Source: Pleurocapsa sp. MO_226.B13
GTDB lineage: Bacteria > Cyanobacteriota > Cyanobacteriia > Cyanobacteriales > Xenococcaceae
NCBI GenBank assembly: GCA_030064795.1
Contig: JASJEI010000142.1
Coordinates: forward strand, 1 to 11,508
Reading direction: 5' to 3'
Length of the DNA: 11,508 bases
The notes under the pieces are model-generated. The model did not search any database. It was not told where the DNA came from and was given only the letters and a program-made list of their open reading frames with translations. This document shows, in pieces, positions 1 to 6,565 of the stretch. How positions within the stretch are numbered: the first letter of the stretch is position 1; each line of letters opens with the position of its first letter. Position numbers and translations under genes: made by a program.

Positions 1-21
1 TTGGACTTTGGACAAAAGAAA

Positions 22-52
22 AATTATTTGCGTAATATTTACGCAAATAATT
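22..52. repeat. Perfect 14-bp-arm palindrome (AT-rich, GCG core)
   Basis: The arms AATTATTTGCGTAA and TTACGCAAATAATT match perfectly around a 3-base centre (TAT). The dyad is followed by AT-rich sequence (to about position 65) with no visible gene. It could be a protein-binding operator, a transcription terminator of a gene lying left of the window, or part of a mobile-element end. The symmetry is seen directly; the role is unknown. Confidence 0.75.
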
Positions 53-99
53 AGTTAATAATTTAGAGGTCGTCAGTCTGGATATTGAGATGAAAGTTT

Positions 100-139
100 T
101 AATCGTGTTTTAATCAGGGTAATCGCATCTTAATCGAGT
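100..139 (+). repeat. Four phased TAATC repeats (imperfect 20-bp tandem)
   Basis: TAATC occurs at 100, 111, 120 and 131, at steps of 11, 9 and 11 bases, close to one DNA helical turn each. Positions 100-119 and 120-139 can be read as a 20-bp tandem repeat with 14 of 20 bases the same. The last two copies lie within or overlap the inverted repeat at 115-132. This layout could be a small iteron-like binding site for a transposase or regulator, but no protein is identified. Confidence 0.5.
115..132 (+). repeat. Left copy of an 18-bp perfect inverted repeat
   Basis: The 18 bases CAGGGTAATCGCATCTTA occur here on the plus strand and, inverted, at 2147-2164. The arrangement (outer ends facing away from each other about 2.05 kb apart) is that of terminal inverted repeats of an insertion sequence. 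No matching target-site duplication is visible outside the two copies, so the element may have been rearranged or the two ends may come from separate insertions. Confidence 0.6.
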
Positions 140-386
140 TCTCAAATTGCTGTAAACTGACCTAAAATTTGACTACACAATTTAGATTCTGCCCTGAACA
201 AAGCTCCAGGATTGAGTATGTTTGTGCCAGCCCTGCACTCATTTTCATAGGGGGCTTGACCGGTTCAGTTAAGTAGGTAGGCGAAATAATTTATAAAACC
301 TGAGTGTTGAATTTTTCCCCTACACCCGAGAGAAAACGGGCGCCAAAGTCAGTAGAGCGAAAAATCATTTTGGTTCAGGCGATCGC
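133..386. other. Non-coding stretch, no gene recognised
   Basis: This stretch lies inside the left inverted repeat and left of the transposase remnant. No reading frame in it resembles a protein I recognise. The short open frame that starts at 304 on the plus strand runs antisense to the transposase remnant and has no convincing start signal. The stretch is probably untranslated or decayed insertion-sequence DNA. Confidence 0.4.
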
Positions 387-594
387 TACTTTAAGAAACT
401 GTTTAATTCCTCCTTGCTTACCTCGCCTAATTGCTGGCATAGCTAAAGGTATATCTAAAGCTTTTAGCCAGCGAATAACTGCTTTTGCTAAAAAATTCTG
501 GCTCTAAATAAAGTCTTTTTACTTTGATTTTCCAACTAGATAATTCTGCCAAAAGACAAGGAACGAATACATACTTTAGTATCTTGCCATCTAA
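387..594 (-). pseudogene. Decayed DDE transposase fragment (possibly ISH3-like)
   Basis: The minus strand has an open stretch that reads LYLEPEFFSKAVIRW and then continues as RWLKALDIPLAMPAIRRGK, followed by a Gly-Gly-Ile-Lys-Gln-Phe-Leu-Lys tail. This resembles the second half of the catalytic core of cyanobacterial DDE transposases of the IS4/ISH3 type, in which a basic Arg-Gly-Lys-x-Gly-Gly segment follows a strand ending in Met-Pro-Ala. Homology seems to stop after the Lys codon at 390-392, and the frame ends soon after at a TGA. A second frame across about 550-610 also reads plausibly, so a frameshift near 560 is possible. Where I expect a catalytic Asp (Leu-Asp-Arg-x-Phe) the frame has Glu-Pro. 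There is no intact start or end, so this is a non-functional remnant. The family assignment is from memory of similar sequences and is tentative. Confidence 0.45.
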
Positions 595-832
595 CACCTC
601 TAATAGCTAAAGTGACCCTTTTTCCTTTTTTTAGGATAAATATACTAGCCAGCCCCCCAAAGTGGGGAGGATTTTGTCCAAGCCTGTCCGACTTGGTCAT
701 AGTTTATTTGAGCCCCTACACCCCAACCCCTAAACCCTATTATCACCATTTTCTATTTAATTACACCCACCTACTTAGCTCATCACCTCCTCAAACTAGT
801 CGTTATCAGTCTCATATCTATCTAGCCCCCCT
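595..832. other. Non-coding stretch between transposase remnant and ISAs1 gene
   Basis: No convincing gene is seen. The stretch has a pyrimidine-rich run near 617-632 and C-rich blocks near 652-660, 713-737 and 824-831. The plus-strand open frame beginning at 612 has a low-complexity Pro/Ser/Tyr-rich translation and runs antisense into the end of the transposase gene, so it was not called. The left end of the ISAs1 element should lie near the right edge of this stretch. Confidence 0.4.
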
Positions 833-2023
833 TCAGTCAACAGCACTGGCGGCCAAGATTTTCATCAGGAAGTCATTGTCCATGCCTGCCTTATAACGCT
901 TCATCTTTAGACTCTGCCTAGAGGGTTCTCGCTTCAGTAAATTGACACTCAAACGACGCAAAAGTCCTAGATTTTCCGCAGCATACCCCTGACGAATCCG
1001 ACTGGCGTCTTCGTTGAAGGTGACATCAAGCACCCAGTGCAGGCTATTCTCAATGCTCCAATGGGACCGAATCACCCGGTTGTGTCGCTGGGCATCCGCT
1101 TCCAAGCTACTGATGTAGAACCGAACCTTCCTCGTCGTTTTATTCCATAATTGTCGCTGACTCCGGACCATCACGACAGTAGTTAAACCAAGCCACTGAC
1201 TTTGTCGATGCAACGGCGGTAATTGACTTACCGGCACCGCCCAACAGCAACGTGTTTCTATCCGGTGATGCCCGGTCTCCAACGTTTCATGGTAGCTGTA
1301 CTCGATTCCCTGCCAATTCTGGGCTTGAGCTTGCTTGAACCAATCTTCTACCTGCTGGCTGAGCTTACCTTGGTTGCCTTTGAGGGCCAGCACATATTCT
1401 CCTTCAGCCTGCTTGATTTGGGCGGCAATCTGCAGTTGGGTGCCCATAGCATCAAGCGTTACCACTGCTCCCTTCAGGTTGAGCAACTTCAGCACTAGAG
1501 GCACTGCGGTAATTTCATTCGACTTGCCATCCACTTTTTGTTGGGCCAGCACCAATCCATGCTCACTACTCCAGGCACTCACACTATGCAACGCTTTGAG
1601 TTGGCCTTCCCGGTCATAAGAGCCTTTGGCTGTCTTGCCATCGATATGAATCAGTTCGATGTTCAATTTCTCGGTGATGCTGCTCACCCAAGCTAGAAAG
1701 CTGTTCTCTAGCTCCTGCGGCTCAAGCATGCCCAACACACGACCAAAGGTATCGTGCGATGGAATCCCATGGGGTAAGTCTAAAAACGTCTCTAGCCATG
1801 GCTGCTTGGCTTTTCCGTAGGTTTCGATGGCGGTAAACCCATCCGCTCCTGAGAGCACTGCCAAAACCGCAATCGTGACAATCGACATCAAGCTATGATC
1901 TTTTGTCCGCTCCACTCTGGGGTCCTGCAGATGCTGAAAATGCTTGAGAACACTCTTTTTCAGGATCTTAGCTTCTTGTTCCTGTTGAGGTTTTAGAACG
2001 AGCTTGCCAAAGCCTTTCGCCAT
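833..2023 (-). CDS. ISAs1-family transposase
   Basis: This 396-residue protein has the usual full length for ISAs1-family (DDE) transposases, which move their own insertion sequence by cut-and-paste. The N-terminal third (about residues 20-110) matches the associated domain, with Leu-Gln-Asp-Pro-Arg-Val followed by a hydrophobic stretch and IPSHDTFGRVLGML. The catalytic core follows. The first Asp is D128 in IHIDGKTAKGS, the second is D191 in VTLDAMGTQ, and the Glu is E325 in RSHWSIENSLHW, followed by LDVTFNED and a C-terminal helix rich in Leu and Arg. All three acidic residues are present and there is no frameshift, so the enzyme may be active. The stop codon (833-835) lies at the very edge of a likely terminal repeat. 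No strong ribosome-binding site precedes the ATG. The gene sits among decayed transposase fragments, which suggests it is the most recent arrival. Confidence 0.93.
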   Translation of the reverse strand: MAKGFGKLVLKPQQEQEAKILKKSVLKHFQHLQDPRVERTKDHSLMSIVTIAVLAVLSGADGFTAIETYGKAKQPWLETFLDLPHGIPSHDTFGRVLGMLEPQELENSFLAWVSSITEKLNIELIHIDGKTAKGSYDREGQLKALHSVSAWSSEHGLVLAQQKVDGKSNEITAVPLVLKLLNLKGAVVTLDAMGTQLQIAAQIKQAEGEYVLALKGNQGKLSQQVEDWFKQAQAQNWQGIEYSYHETLETGHHRIETRCCWAVPVSQLPPLHRQSQWLGLTTVVMVRSQRQLWNKTTRKVRFYISSLEADAQRHNRVIRSHWSIENSLHWVLDVTFNEDASRIRQGYAAENLGLLRRLSVNLLKREPSRQSLKMKRYKAGMDNDFLMKILAASAVD

Positions 2024-2130
2024 GATGAATTACCGAGAAATATAAACCTTCAGCTTAACCGCTTGCGCTCATCCGAGACAACCTCGACGGTAGAAAAGAC
2101 TTTGACCCATGAATTCCAGCGCTTGTCAAG
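833..2130 (-). mobile_element. ISAs1-family insertion sequence, approximate extent
   Basis: The element is defined by the intact transposase. Candidate ends are a weak inverted repeat, CAGTCAACAGCACTGG at 834-849 and CCAGCGCTTGTCAAG at 2116-2130 (11 of 16 positions pair when one gap is allowed). I could not find the expected 8-10-bp target duplication beside these points, so the true boundaries may lie some bases away, especially on the left. Confidence 0.4.
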
Positions 2131-2136
2131 TACAAT

Positions 2137-2679
2137 TTATACCAAATAAGATGCGATTACCCTGGATGTGAGATGTTTTTTGGCTAGTTTTTCTTCAATT
2201 TTTCCCTGATTATCTAATAACCAATCTAGTGCATAATATAATTCATCTTCTGTGGCTGTTTCTAGGTTTAATAATTGTCCTAAGCTGTGACTACAAGTCT
2301 TCGGGTTAAATCCTCGACAAGTGGCTAATTTCGACTTCGGATTGATAATTCTGGCAATAATCATTGCGATTACCAGATTCTTTTGACGAGATGAACGTGG
2401 ACTGATTATTTTTGATAATCCCAGGCGAGAGATTGTTTCTAAAATTGCTGCTACATGACCGTGTGGTAAGCTTCTTATTATTTCAAAATTTGATGGTATT
2501 GCCGATTCAATAGATACTTTTGCTCCCTTCAATACCATTTTCATGTTGTCAACAACATCATCTGGCAATTTTGATAGATTTGCCAGGGTTCTTTTCTTGA
2601 TGCGATCGCCCTCTCGATAGGATTCTCTCAAGAGGACTGCTGGAGGTGAATTTCTATTAGGAACTCTTTCTATATACAT
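2137..2679 (-). pseudogene. IS1634-type transposase, N-terminal fragment
   Basis: The first 170 or so residues match the N-terminal region of IS1634-family (IS4 superfamily) transposases. It opens with MYIERVPNRNSPPAVLLRES and continues with a Lys-Lys-Arg-Thr-Leu-Ala-Asn-Leu-Ser-Lys-Leu-Pro segment, a stretch with SLPHGHVAAI, and the Leu-Tyr-Tyr-Ala-Leu-Asp-Trp-Leu block near residue 150. Family members run to roughly 500-600 residues and carry their catalytic DDE core after this point; here everything after Lys-Lys-His-Leu-Thr is missing. The last nine residues (Ser-Arg-Val-Ile-Ala-Ser-Tyr-Leu-Val) are encoded by the 18-bp inverted repeat and following foreign DNA, ending at a TAA. The start ATG at 2677-2679 matches the family's usual first residues. 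The lost C-terminal part was not found elsewhere in the window. The product cannot transpose. Confidence 0.85.
2147..2164 (-). repeat. Right copy of the 18-bp perfect inverted repeat
   Basis: The plus strand reads TAAGATGCGATTACCCTG, the exact reverse complement of 115-132. Its outer edge falls just after the last codons that look like IS1634 transposase (Lys-Lys-His-Leu-Thr). This is consistent with an element end inserted in, or recombined into, that gene. Confidence 0.6.
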
Positions 2680-2753
2680 GACTACTATTGTCCCAGATTT
2701 CTCTTCTACGGTATCTTAAGAAATATAACAATTTACATGGGTACAGAGAATGA

Positions 2754-3149
2754 GGCAAAATTGTGTATTCCTTACTCCGCAAGAGGTTCAGATGGGTATT
2801 AGTATTTTTGTATAGGGAAGTTCAGCTATACGATGACACCTTGAGACTGCTTAACCTAGATGCTATCTATGATGGTTATATTGCGGAAAATCCCACCCAA
2901 GAAAGATTTTTAGATACTCTAATAACCTTGGAACGAGAGGTTTTTAGAGTTGAAACCCCCCGACCGAAAAATATGCGACTAGCTCAAGTCAAAATTGGAG
3001 AACTGATTAATCTCAAAGACTATCTTGATGACTATTGTCAAGATAAAGACGCAACAGTCAAGAAAATAACCCAACAAGTTCAACAAATTGTGCAAACGAA
3101 TGTCTTGTCTCTGAGTCGCGACATACATCCCTCCAAGTTAACTTTTTAA
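2754..3149 (+). pseudogene. C-terminal fragment, probable PlsC-like acyltransferase
   Basis: This open frame starts after a TGA at 2751-2753. The only early start codon is a GTG at 2763, and no ribosome-binding site precedes it. The translation (about 128 residues) includes YREVQLYDDTLRLLNLDAIY, an Asn-Pro-Thr-Gln-Glu-Arg-Phe helix, LEREVFRVETPRPK, a Gln-Val-Lys-Ile-Gly-Glu-x-Ile-Asn-Leu-Lys strand, and an amphipathic end. This order resembles the tail of cyanobacterial lysophospholipid or glycerol-phosphate acyltransferases, where an Asn-Pro-Thr-x-Glu-Arg helix follows the acyltransferase core. The catalytic His-x4-Asp motif of that enzyme group is absent, as expected for a fragment lacking its N-terminal half. 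The frame opens just right of the probable end of the IS1634 element (about 2745), which suggests that insertion cut the gene. A free-standing unknown gene remains possible. The gene is convergent with the membrane protein gene, with only 24 bases between stop codons. Confidence 0.45.
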
Positions 3150-3173
3150 CCCGACTGCACCGTCAGGAAAACA

Positions 3174-5627
3174 CTATTTCTCCACAAACCATTGATAGTA
3201 AAGATTATCGGGGTCTGCTTGTAAGACTCGAGCCAGCAAATTCCACCAGCGATCGCCCTGGCCCTGATAGGCAGCTAACCCTGCTTGATAGAAATTCCAA
3301 AGCTGATACTGCTCTCGCTCGATATCTGAATTCCAAGGGTCATCTTCCGCTAAGGGAACGGGTTTATGACTTGCCATCACTCTGGGTAACACCCTAGAAA
3401 ATTCTCCCGATCGCAACCAGCCAGCATATTCAATTAGGGGGCGATCGTCGGTAACAGGAGGAGCATCTCCCACATAATGTTCTAATCCTGCGCGATCGGT
3501 CACATAGGTCGCCAGCAAAGCTTGGGGTGAATCGATCCCTACTGCGGCTAAGGCTGCTTGTACAGTTGGTTGATAGTAGCGATCGCTGATTTGCTCATGA
3601 TTAAGTTCTAGAGGATTTTGGGAACCGATGACCATCATCTCATGGAGTTCCGTACTCCAGAGAGAAACGTAGGGAAAGGTATCTAACAAACTGCGCACGA
3701 GCGATCGCGAATCTTCGTCATTTTGGGTAGCTAAAGGCCACCACTGAGCTAGTAAACCATTTGGTGCTAACTTGGCTTTACAGAGTTCGTAGAAATCTTG
3801 GGAGTAGAGATTCACCACCCCTGAAGCTGAAGGTGGTGGAGGTTCGAGGGTAATCAGATCGAATTCTTCTTTAGTTCGCAGCAGTTCGTGGCGACCATCA
3901 CTCACCTGAACAGTCAGGCGTGAGTCGTGGGTCAGATCGAAATTACCATTAAAACTGCTTGCTGCCTCTACCACGGCAGGTAATAACTCAACTGCAACTC
4001 GCTTTTCTAGGTCAGGATAGGTCAATAACGATCCACTGGTAATGCCAGAACCTAACCCGACAACCATAGCCGAACGAGGTTCTCCTGGATGAATCAGCAA
4101 GGGCAACAAAGCCTGTAAGCGCATATAGCGAAGGGAAGGCATGGCATCCCCCGTATTGGAGACTCCTTGGATATAAAGCCGATGAAATGAACCGTGACTG
4201 GTAGGCTGTTCCACTACAGCCACCGTTGCACCAGCACTTTCTTGGTAAAAAACCAGTTCTCCCCGATGCTGAGTGGTAAGTAACTGGGCAAATTTATCGC
4301 TTGGGGCAAGGGTACTTAAACCGATGAAACCGATCGCTGCCAAGCCTGTAGTAAGTCTCAAAACAGGACGCTTTATTTCTCGCAGGATGGCGATCGCTCC
4401 CAACACTATAGCAATAGCTGTTAGAACTGCCAAACTATGAACTAGACCCAGGCGAGGAATCAGCACAAAACCAGTGACACCAGTGCCGATAATTCCTCCT
4501 ACAGTATTAAGGGCAGTAACCAATCCTGCATCACTGCCAAGGCGATCGCTTCTAACTGCCAGACGAATTGCCAGGGGATAAGCAGCACCTAAAAGAATCG
4601 TTGGTAGCAGCACAAAAACTATAGCGGCAATGGTAAAAGAGGTTAATTTAACTGCCATAGTGTTGTGAAATAGCTGACCCGCAAACCGACCCAAGTAATA
4701 TTGAACCCACAGCAGCCAAGTATCAATACAAGTGACAATTACTAGCGCACTAATCCCAGCTCCAGCTAGCAAGATCCCAAAAATTTGCCAAGGATGGCGG
4801 ATGCGGTCTGCCCAATAGGCATAAAGCCAACTTCCCAGGGTTAACCCCAGCAAATAGGTTGCCAGTACGACCGTAAAAGCATAGGTTCGAGTACTCAAAA
4901 ACTGCACGATCGCCTGAGTCCAAATGACTTCGTAGCCCAGTGCTAAACCTCCCGCTAGGGTATAAATTGCTAGAGCCAAGGGGACATAATTCTTCTCAAC
5001 TGAAGATTTTGGCTGCTTAAGAGCAATCGGTTTTACATTCTGCTGCACCAACCAAGCTGCGAGAGCTAATCCTAAATTAATCATGGCAGCAACCCAAGCG
5101 GTTCTTTGTAAACCAAAGTGGGGAATCAAGTAGAATGAAGTCGCCAAAGTGCCAGCGATCGCTCCAGCCGTATTAGCAGCATAAAGCAGACCAGAAGTTT
5201 TACCCACTAAGCTTGCTTCGGGTTGACAAGCCCGAAACAGAACCACCAAAGTTCCCCCCATCAAAGTTGCGGGGAGTCCTACTAGTAAAAAGGGTAACAA
5301 CCAGGCTAATAAACCCACCCGATCTTGAAAGAAAACAAATGGTCGATCTGTACCAGCCAAAAGCCCTGTAGCACCTACTCCAGCAACTGCAATGCCAATT
5401 TCCAGCCAGACATAAAGCTGCCAGGGATTGGTGGCTCGATCTGCCCGACGACCAAACCAGAAGTTACCTAGTGCTAAACCTGCAAAAAAAGCACTCACAC
5501 CAATGGTGACGGCATAAACATCCACTCCCACCACCAGAGCCAATTGTTTAACCCATAGAGTTTGATAGATTAGGGCTGCTAACCCTGAGAAAAAAAGTAG
5601 GGCGATCGCAGTTGCTGATAATTTCAT
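3174..5627 (-). CDS. Fused membrane transporter-like / spermidine synthase-like protein
   Basis: This 817-residue protein joins a long membrane region (about residues 1-430) to a methyltransferase-fold, spermidine-synthase-like domain (about 455-680) and a C-terminal tail. The membrane part shows an internal duplication: residues 10-65 (SGLAALIYQTLWVKQL to FGRRADR) match residues 222-275 (AGGLALGYEVIWTQAI to YAYWADR), each followed by ANTAGAIAGT or LNTVGGIIGT. The soluble domain has the nucleotide-binding loop VVGLGSG (522-528), acidic E547, DGR at 577-579 and ITLEPPPP at 592-599. True spermidine synthases have a catalytic Asp where E595 sits; a Glu-Pro there is usual in fused proteins of this group, so polyamine synthesis is not assured and the substrate is unknown. 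The TDDRPLIEY motif near 726-734 is also typical of the group. The ATG at 5625-5627 is preferred because a promoter lies just upstream. The coding sequence is rich in GCGATCGC sites. Confidence 0.85.
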   Translation of the reverse strand: MKLSATAIALLFFSGLAALIYQTLWVKQLALVVGVDVYAVTIGVSAFFAGLALGNFWFGRRADRATNPWQLYVWLEIGIAVAGVGATGLLAGTDRPFVFFQDRVGLLAWLLPFLLVGLPATLMGGTLVVLFRACQPEASLVGKTSGLLYAANTAGAIAGTLATSFYLIPHFGLQRTAWVAAMINLGLALAAWLVQQNVKPIALKQPKSSVEKNYVPLALAIYTLAGGLALGYEVIWTQAIVQFLSTRTYAFTVVLATYLLGLTLGSWLYAYWADRIRHPWQIFGILLAGAGISALVIVTCIDTWLLWVQYYLGRFAGQLFHNTMAVKLTSFTIAAIVFVLLPTILLGAAYPLAIRLAVRSDRLGSDAGLVTALNTVGGIIGTGVTGFVLIPRLGLVHSLAVLTAIAIVLGAIAILREIKRPVLRLTTGLAAIGFIGLSTLAPSDKFAQLLTTQHRGELVFYQESAGATVAVVEQPTSHGSFHRLYIQGVSNTGDAMPSLRYMRLQALLPLLIHPGEPRSAMVVGLGSGITSGSLLTYPDLEKRVAVELLPAVVEAASSFNGNFDLTHDSRLTVQVSDGRHELLRTKEEFDLITLEPPPPSASGVVNLYSQDFYELCKAKLAPNGLLAQWWPLATQNDEDSRSLVRSLLDTFPYVSLWSTELHEMMVIGSQNPLELNHEQISDRYYQPTVQAALAAVGIDSPQALLATYVTDRAGLEHYVGDAPPVTDDRPLIEYAGWLRSGEFSRVLPRVMASHKPVPLAEDDPWNSDIEREQYQLWNFYQAGLAAYQGQGDRWWNLLARVLQADPDNLYYQWFVEK

Positions 5628-5666
5628 AGAAAAAATGGAGTATTATAGGCCAAATATAGTTGCTGA
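5602..5666 (-). repeat. 65-bp direct repeat, copy 1 (functional gene start)
   Basis: This segment holds the first nine codons (Met-Lys-Leu-Ser-Ala-Thr-Ala-Ile-Ala), start and -10 box of the fused membrane protein gene. It matches 6501-6565 in the same orientation at 56 of 65 positions without gaps. The two copies are 899 bases apart and bracket the toxin-antitoxin module. Confidence 0.9.
5642..5647 (-). promoter_or_regulatory. Consensus -10 box (TATAAT) of the membrane protein gene
   Basis: Read on the minus strand, TATAAT is an exact -10 hexamer 14 bases before the ATG of the fused membrane protein. This predicts a very short 5' leader. The best -35 (TAGTTC, 17 bases further upstream) is poor. 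No strong ribosome-binding site lies between the box and the start. Confidence 0.45.
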
Positions 5667-5726
5667 ACTAGGGTATGAAAAGCAAATTCACAACCTTTTT
5701 TTTACCAGATCGAGTGTAAAGTAGCG

Positions 5727-5747
5727 TATCATGTTCATAGGTAACAT
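5727..5747 (+). promoter_or_regulatory. Possible promoter and operator of the toxin-antitoxin module
   Basis: TATCAT at 5727-5732 matches the -10 consensus at five of six bases. A small dyad, ATGTT-7-AACAT (5731-5747), lies just downstream, where a ribbon-helix-helix antitoxin could bind for autoregulation. No good -35 was found. If this -10 is real, transcription begins after the upstream ATG at 5731, which favours the ATG at 5758. The assignment is weak. Confidence 0.25.
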
Positions 5748-5757
5748 AGTTAAACTC

Positions 5758-5967
5758 ATGAATCCATCACAAACAACACCCATTCAAACTGAAGTGCCTA
5801 TCAGCCTGATAAATCAGGCTCAAAAGTTGGTTGATGCAGGATGGTTTCGAGATTTAGATGAAATTGTTCTGGATGCTCTGCGTCGTTTTTTAGATTCCCA
5901 TCAAGAAGAGTTGATAGAGGATTTTGTTCGTCAAGATGTGGAGTGGGGTTTATCGGGTGACGAGTAA
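5758..5967 (+). CDS. Ribbon-helix-helix antitoxin
   Basis: From the ATG at 5758 the protein has 69 residues. A short N-terminal strand (IQTEVPISLI, about 9-18) is followed by two helices (NQAQKLVDAGWF and LDEIVLDALRRFLDSHQ), the layout of small ribbon-helix-helix DNA-binding antitoxins. An acidic tail (EELIEDFVRQDVEWGLSGDE) probably wraps the toxin. Its stop overlaps the start of the DUF3368 toxin frame by 11 bases, the usual translationally coupled antitoxin-first order. An in-frame ATG at 5731 would add nine residues (MFIGNIVKL); neither start has a good ribosome-binding site, but the possible -10 box overlaps the upstream one. The antitoxin frame is intact although the toxin is broken. Binding to its own promoter is inferred from the family. 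Confidence 0.8.
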   Translation: MNPSQTTPIQTEVPISLINQAQKLVDAGWFRDLDEIVLDALRRFLDSHQEELIEDFVRQDVEWGLSGDE

Positions 5968-6469
5968 ATCACCTTTGAGCATTATTTGTGATGCTGGCCC
6001 ATTGATTCATCTTGATGAACTCAAAGTTACTTCGTTGCTGAATGATTTTCACTAGGTTATAGTGCCTGCTCAGGTATGGCAAGAGGTTAATGTTCATCGA
6101 CCTAGCATTTGGGAACAATCTGATTTTAGCTGCCAAAAGATTGAGATATCTATTTCATCAGATTCTACTTTTCAAGCACTTGTGCGAACATTTTCTCTGG
6201 ATTTAAGAGAGCAATCTGCTTTGAGTTTGATGCAACAGTATCCTCAAGCAATCTTTTTGACCGACGATGCAGCAGCTCGATTAGCAGCAAATGCATTAGG
6301 ATTGAGGGTTCATGGGACAATTGGCATTCTACTGCGGGCAATTCGTCGACAACAGCTTACTCGTTCTGAAGTATTAGAGATTTTGCAAAACTTGCCGAGT
6401 CAATCTACCCTTCACATCAAGACTAGTCTACTTAACGAAATTATGGATCGTTTGAAAGAAAGCAGATAA
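5957..6469 (+). pseudogene. DUF3368 (PIN-like) toxin broken by one amber codon
   Basis: A GTG at 5957, overlapping the antitoxin stop, opens a frame reading Val-Thr-Ser-Lys-Ser-Pro-Leu, then SIICDAGPLIHLDEL and LLNDFH. It is cut by TAG at 6053-6055 (codon 33) and continues in the same frame with VIVPAQVWQEVN through to a TAA at 6467-6469. The restored product would be about 170 residues, a normal length for DUF3368 PIN-like RNases, the toxin partners of such antitoxins. The likely catalytic Asp is D12 in CDAGPL; further acidic residues are E85 (Leu-Arg-Glu-Gln-Ser) and D103-D104 (LTDDAAARLAA). The amber therefore separates the first active-site Asp from the others. A GTG at 6062, preceded by AGG at 6054-6056, could restart translation and give a 135-residue fragment lacking D12. 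A CAG-to-TAG transition is the simplest cause. Sequencing error or readthrough remain possible. Confidence 0.85.
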
Positions 6470-6500
6470 TCAGATAGCGTTCTTAATCGCAGTCAAATTA

Positions 6501-6565
6501 GCGATCGCAGTTGCAGATGATTTCATAGGACAAATAGAGTATTTTAGGCTAGATGTAGTTGCTGA
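6501..6565 (-). repeat. 65-bp direct repeat, copy 2 (orphan gene start)
   Basis: This is a degenerate copy of 5602-5666. On the minus strand it still reads ATG then Lys-Ser-Ser-Ala-Thr-Ala-Ile-Ala, but beyond the nine codons (below 6501) the frame no longer resembles the membrane protein. The -10 box has decayed from TATAAT to TAAAAT. It is a leftover of a duplicated gene start, not a working gene. Confidence 0.88.

Noticed and set aside
304..507. 67-codon plus-strand open frame
   Set aside because: It has no ribosome-binding site and lies antisense to a minus-strand frame that reads as a transposase remnant.
612..896. 94-codon plus-strand open frame rich in Pro, Ser and Tyr
   Set aside because: Low-complexity translation, no recognisable domain, and it runs antisense into the end of the ISAs1 transposase gene.
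1223..1619. Two overlapping plus-strand open frames
   Set aside because: They lie wholly antisense inside the ISAs1 transposase gene.
826..2070. CCTTCAG...AAC...GC similarity between 830-853 and 2048-2068
   Set aside because: The two stretches are in direct rather than inverted orientation, with gaps, so they are unlikely to be the IS ends.
2124..2129. TTGACA reading toward the ISAs1 transposase
   Set aside because: An exact -35 hexamer, but no acceptable -10 lies 16-18 bases downstream, so no promoter was called.
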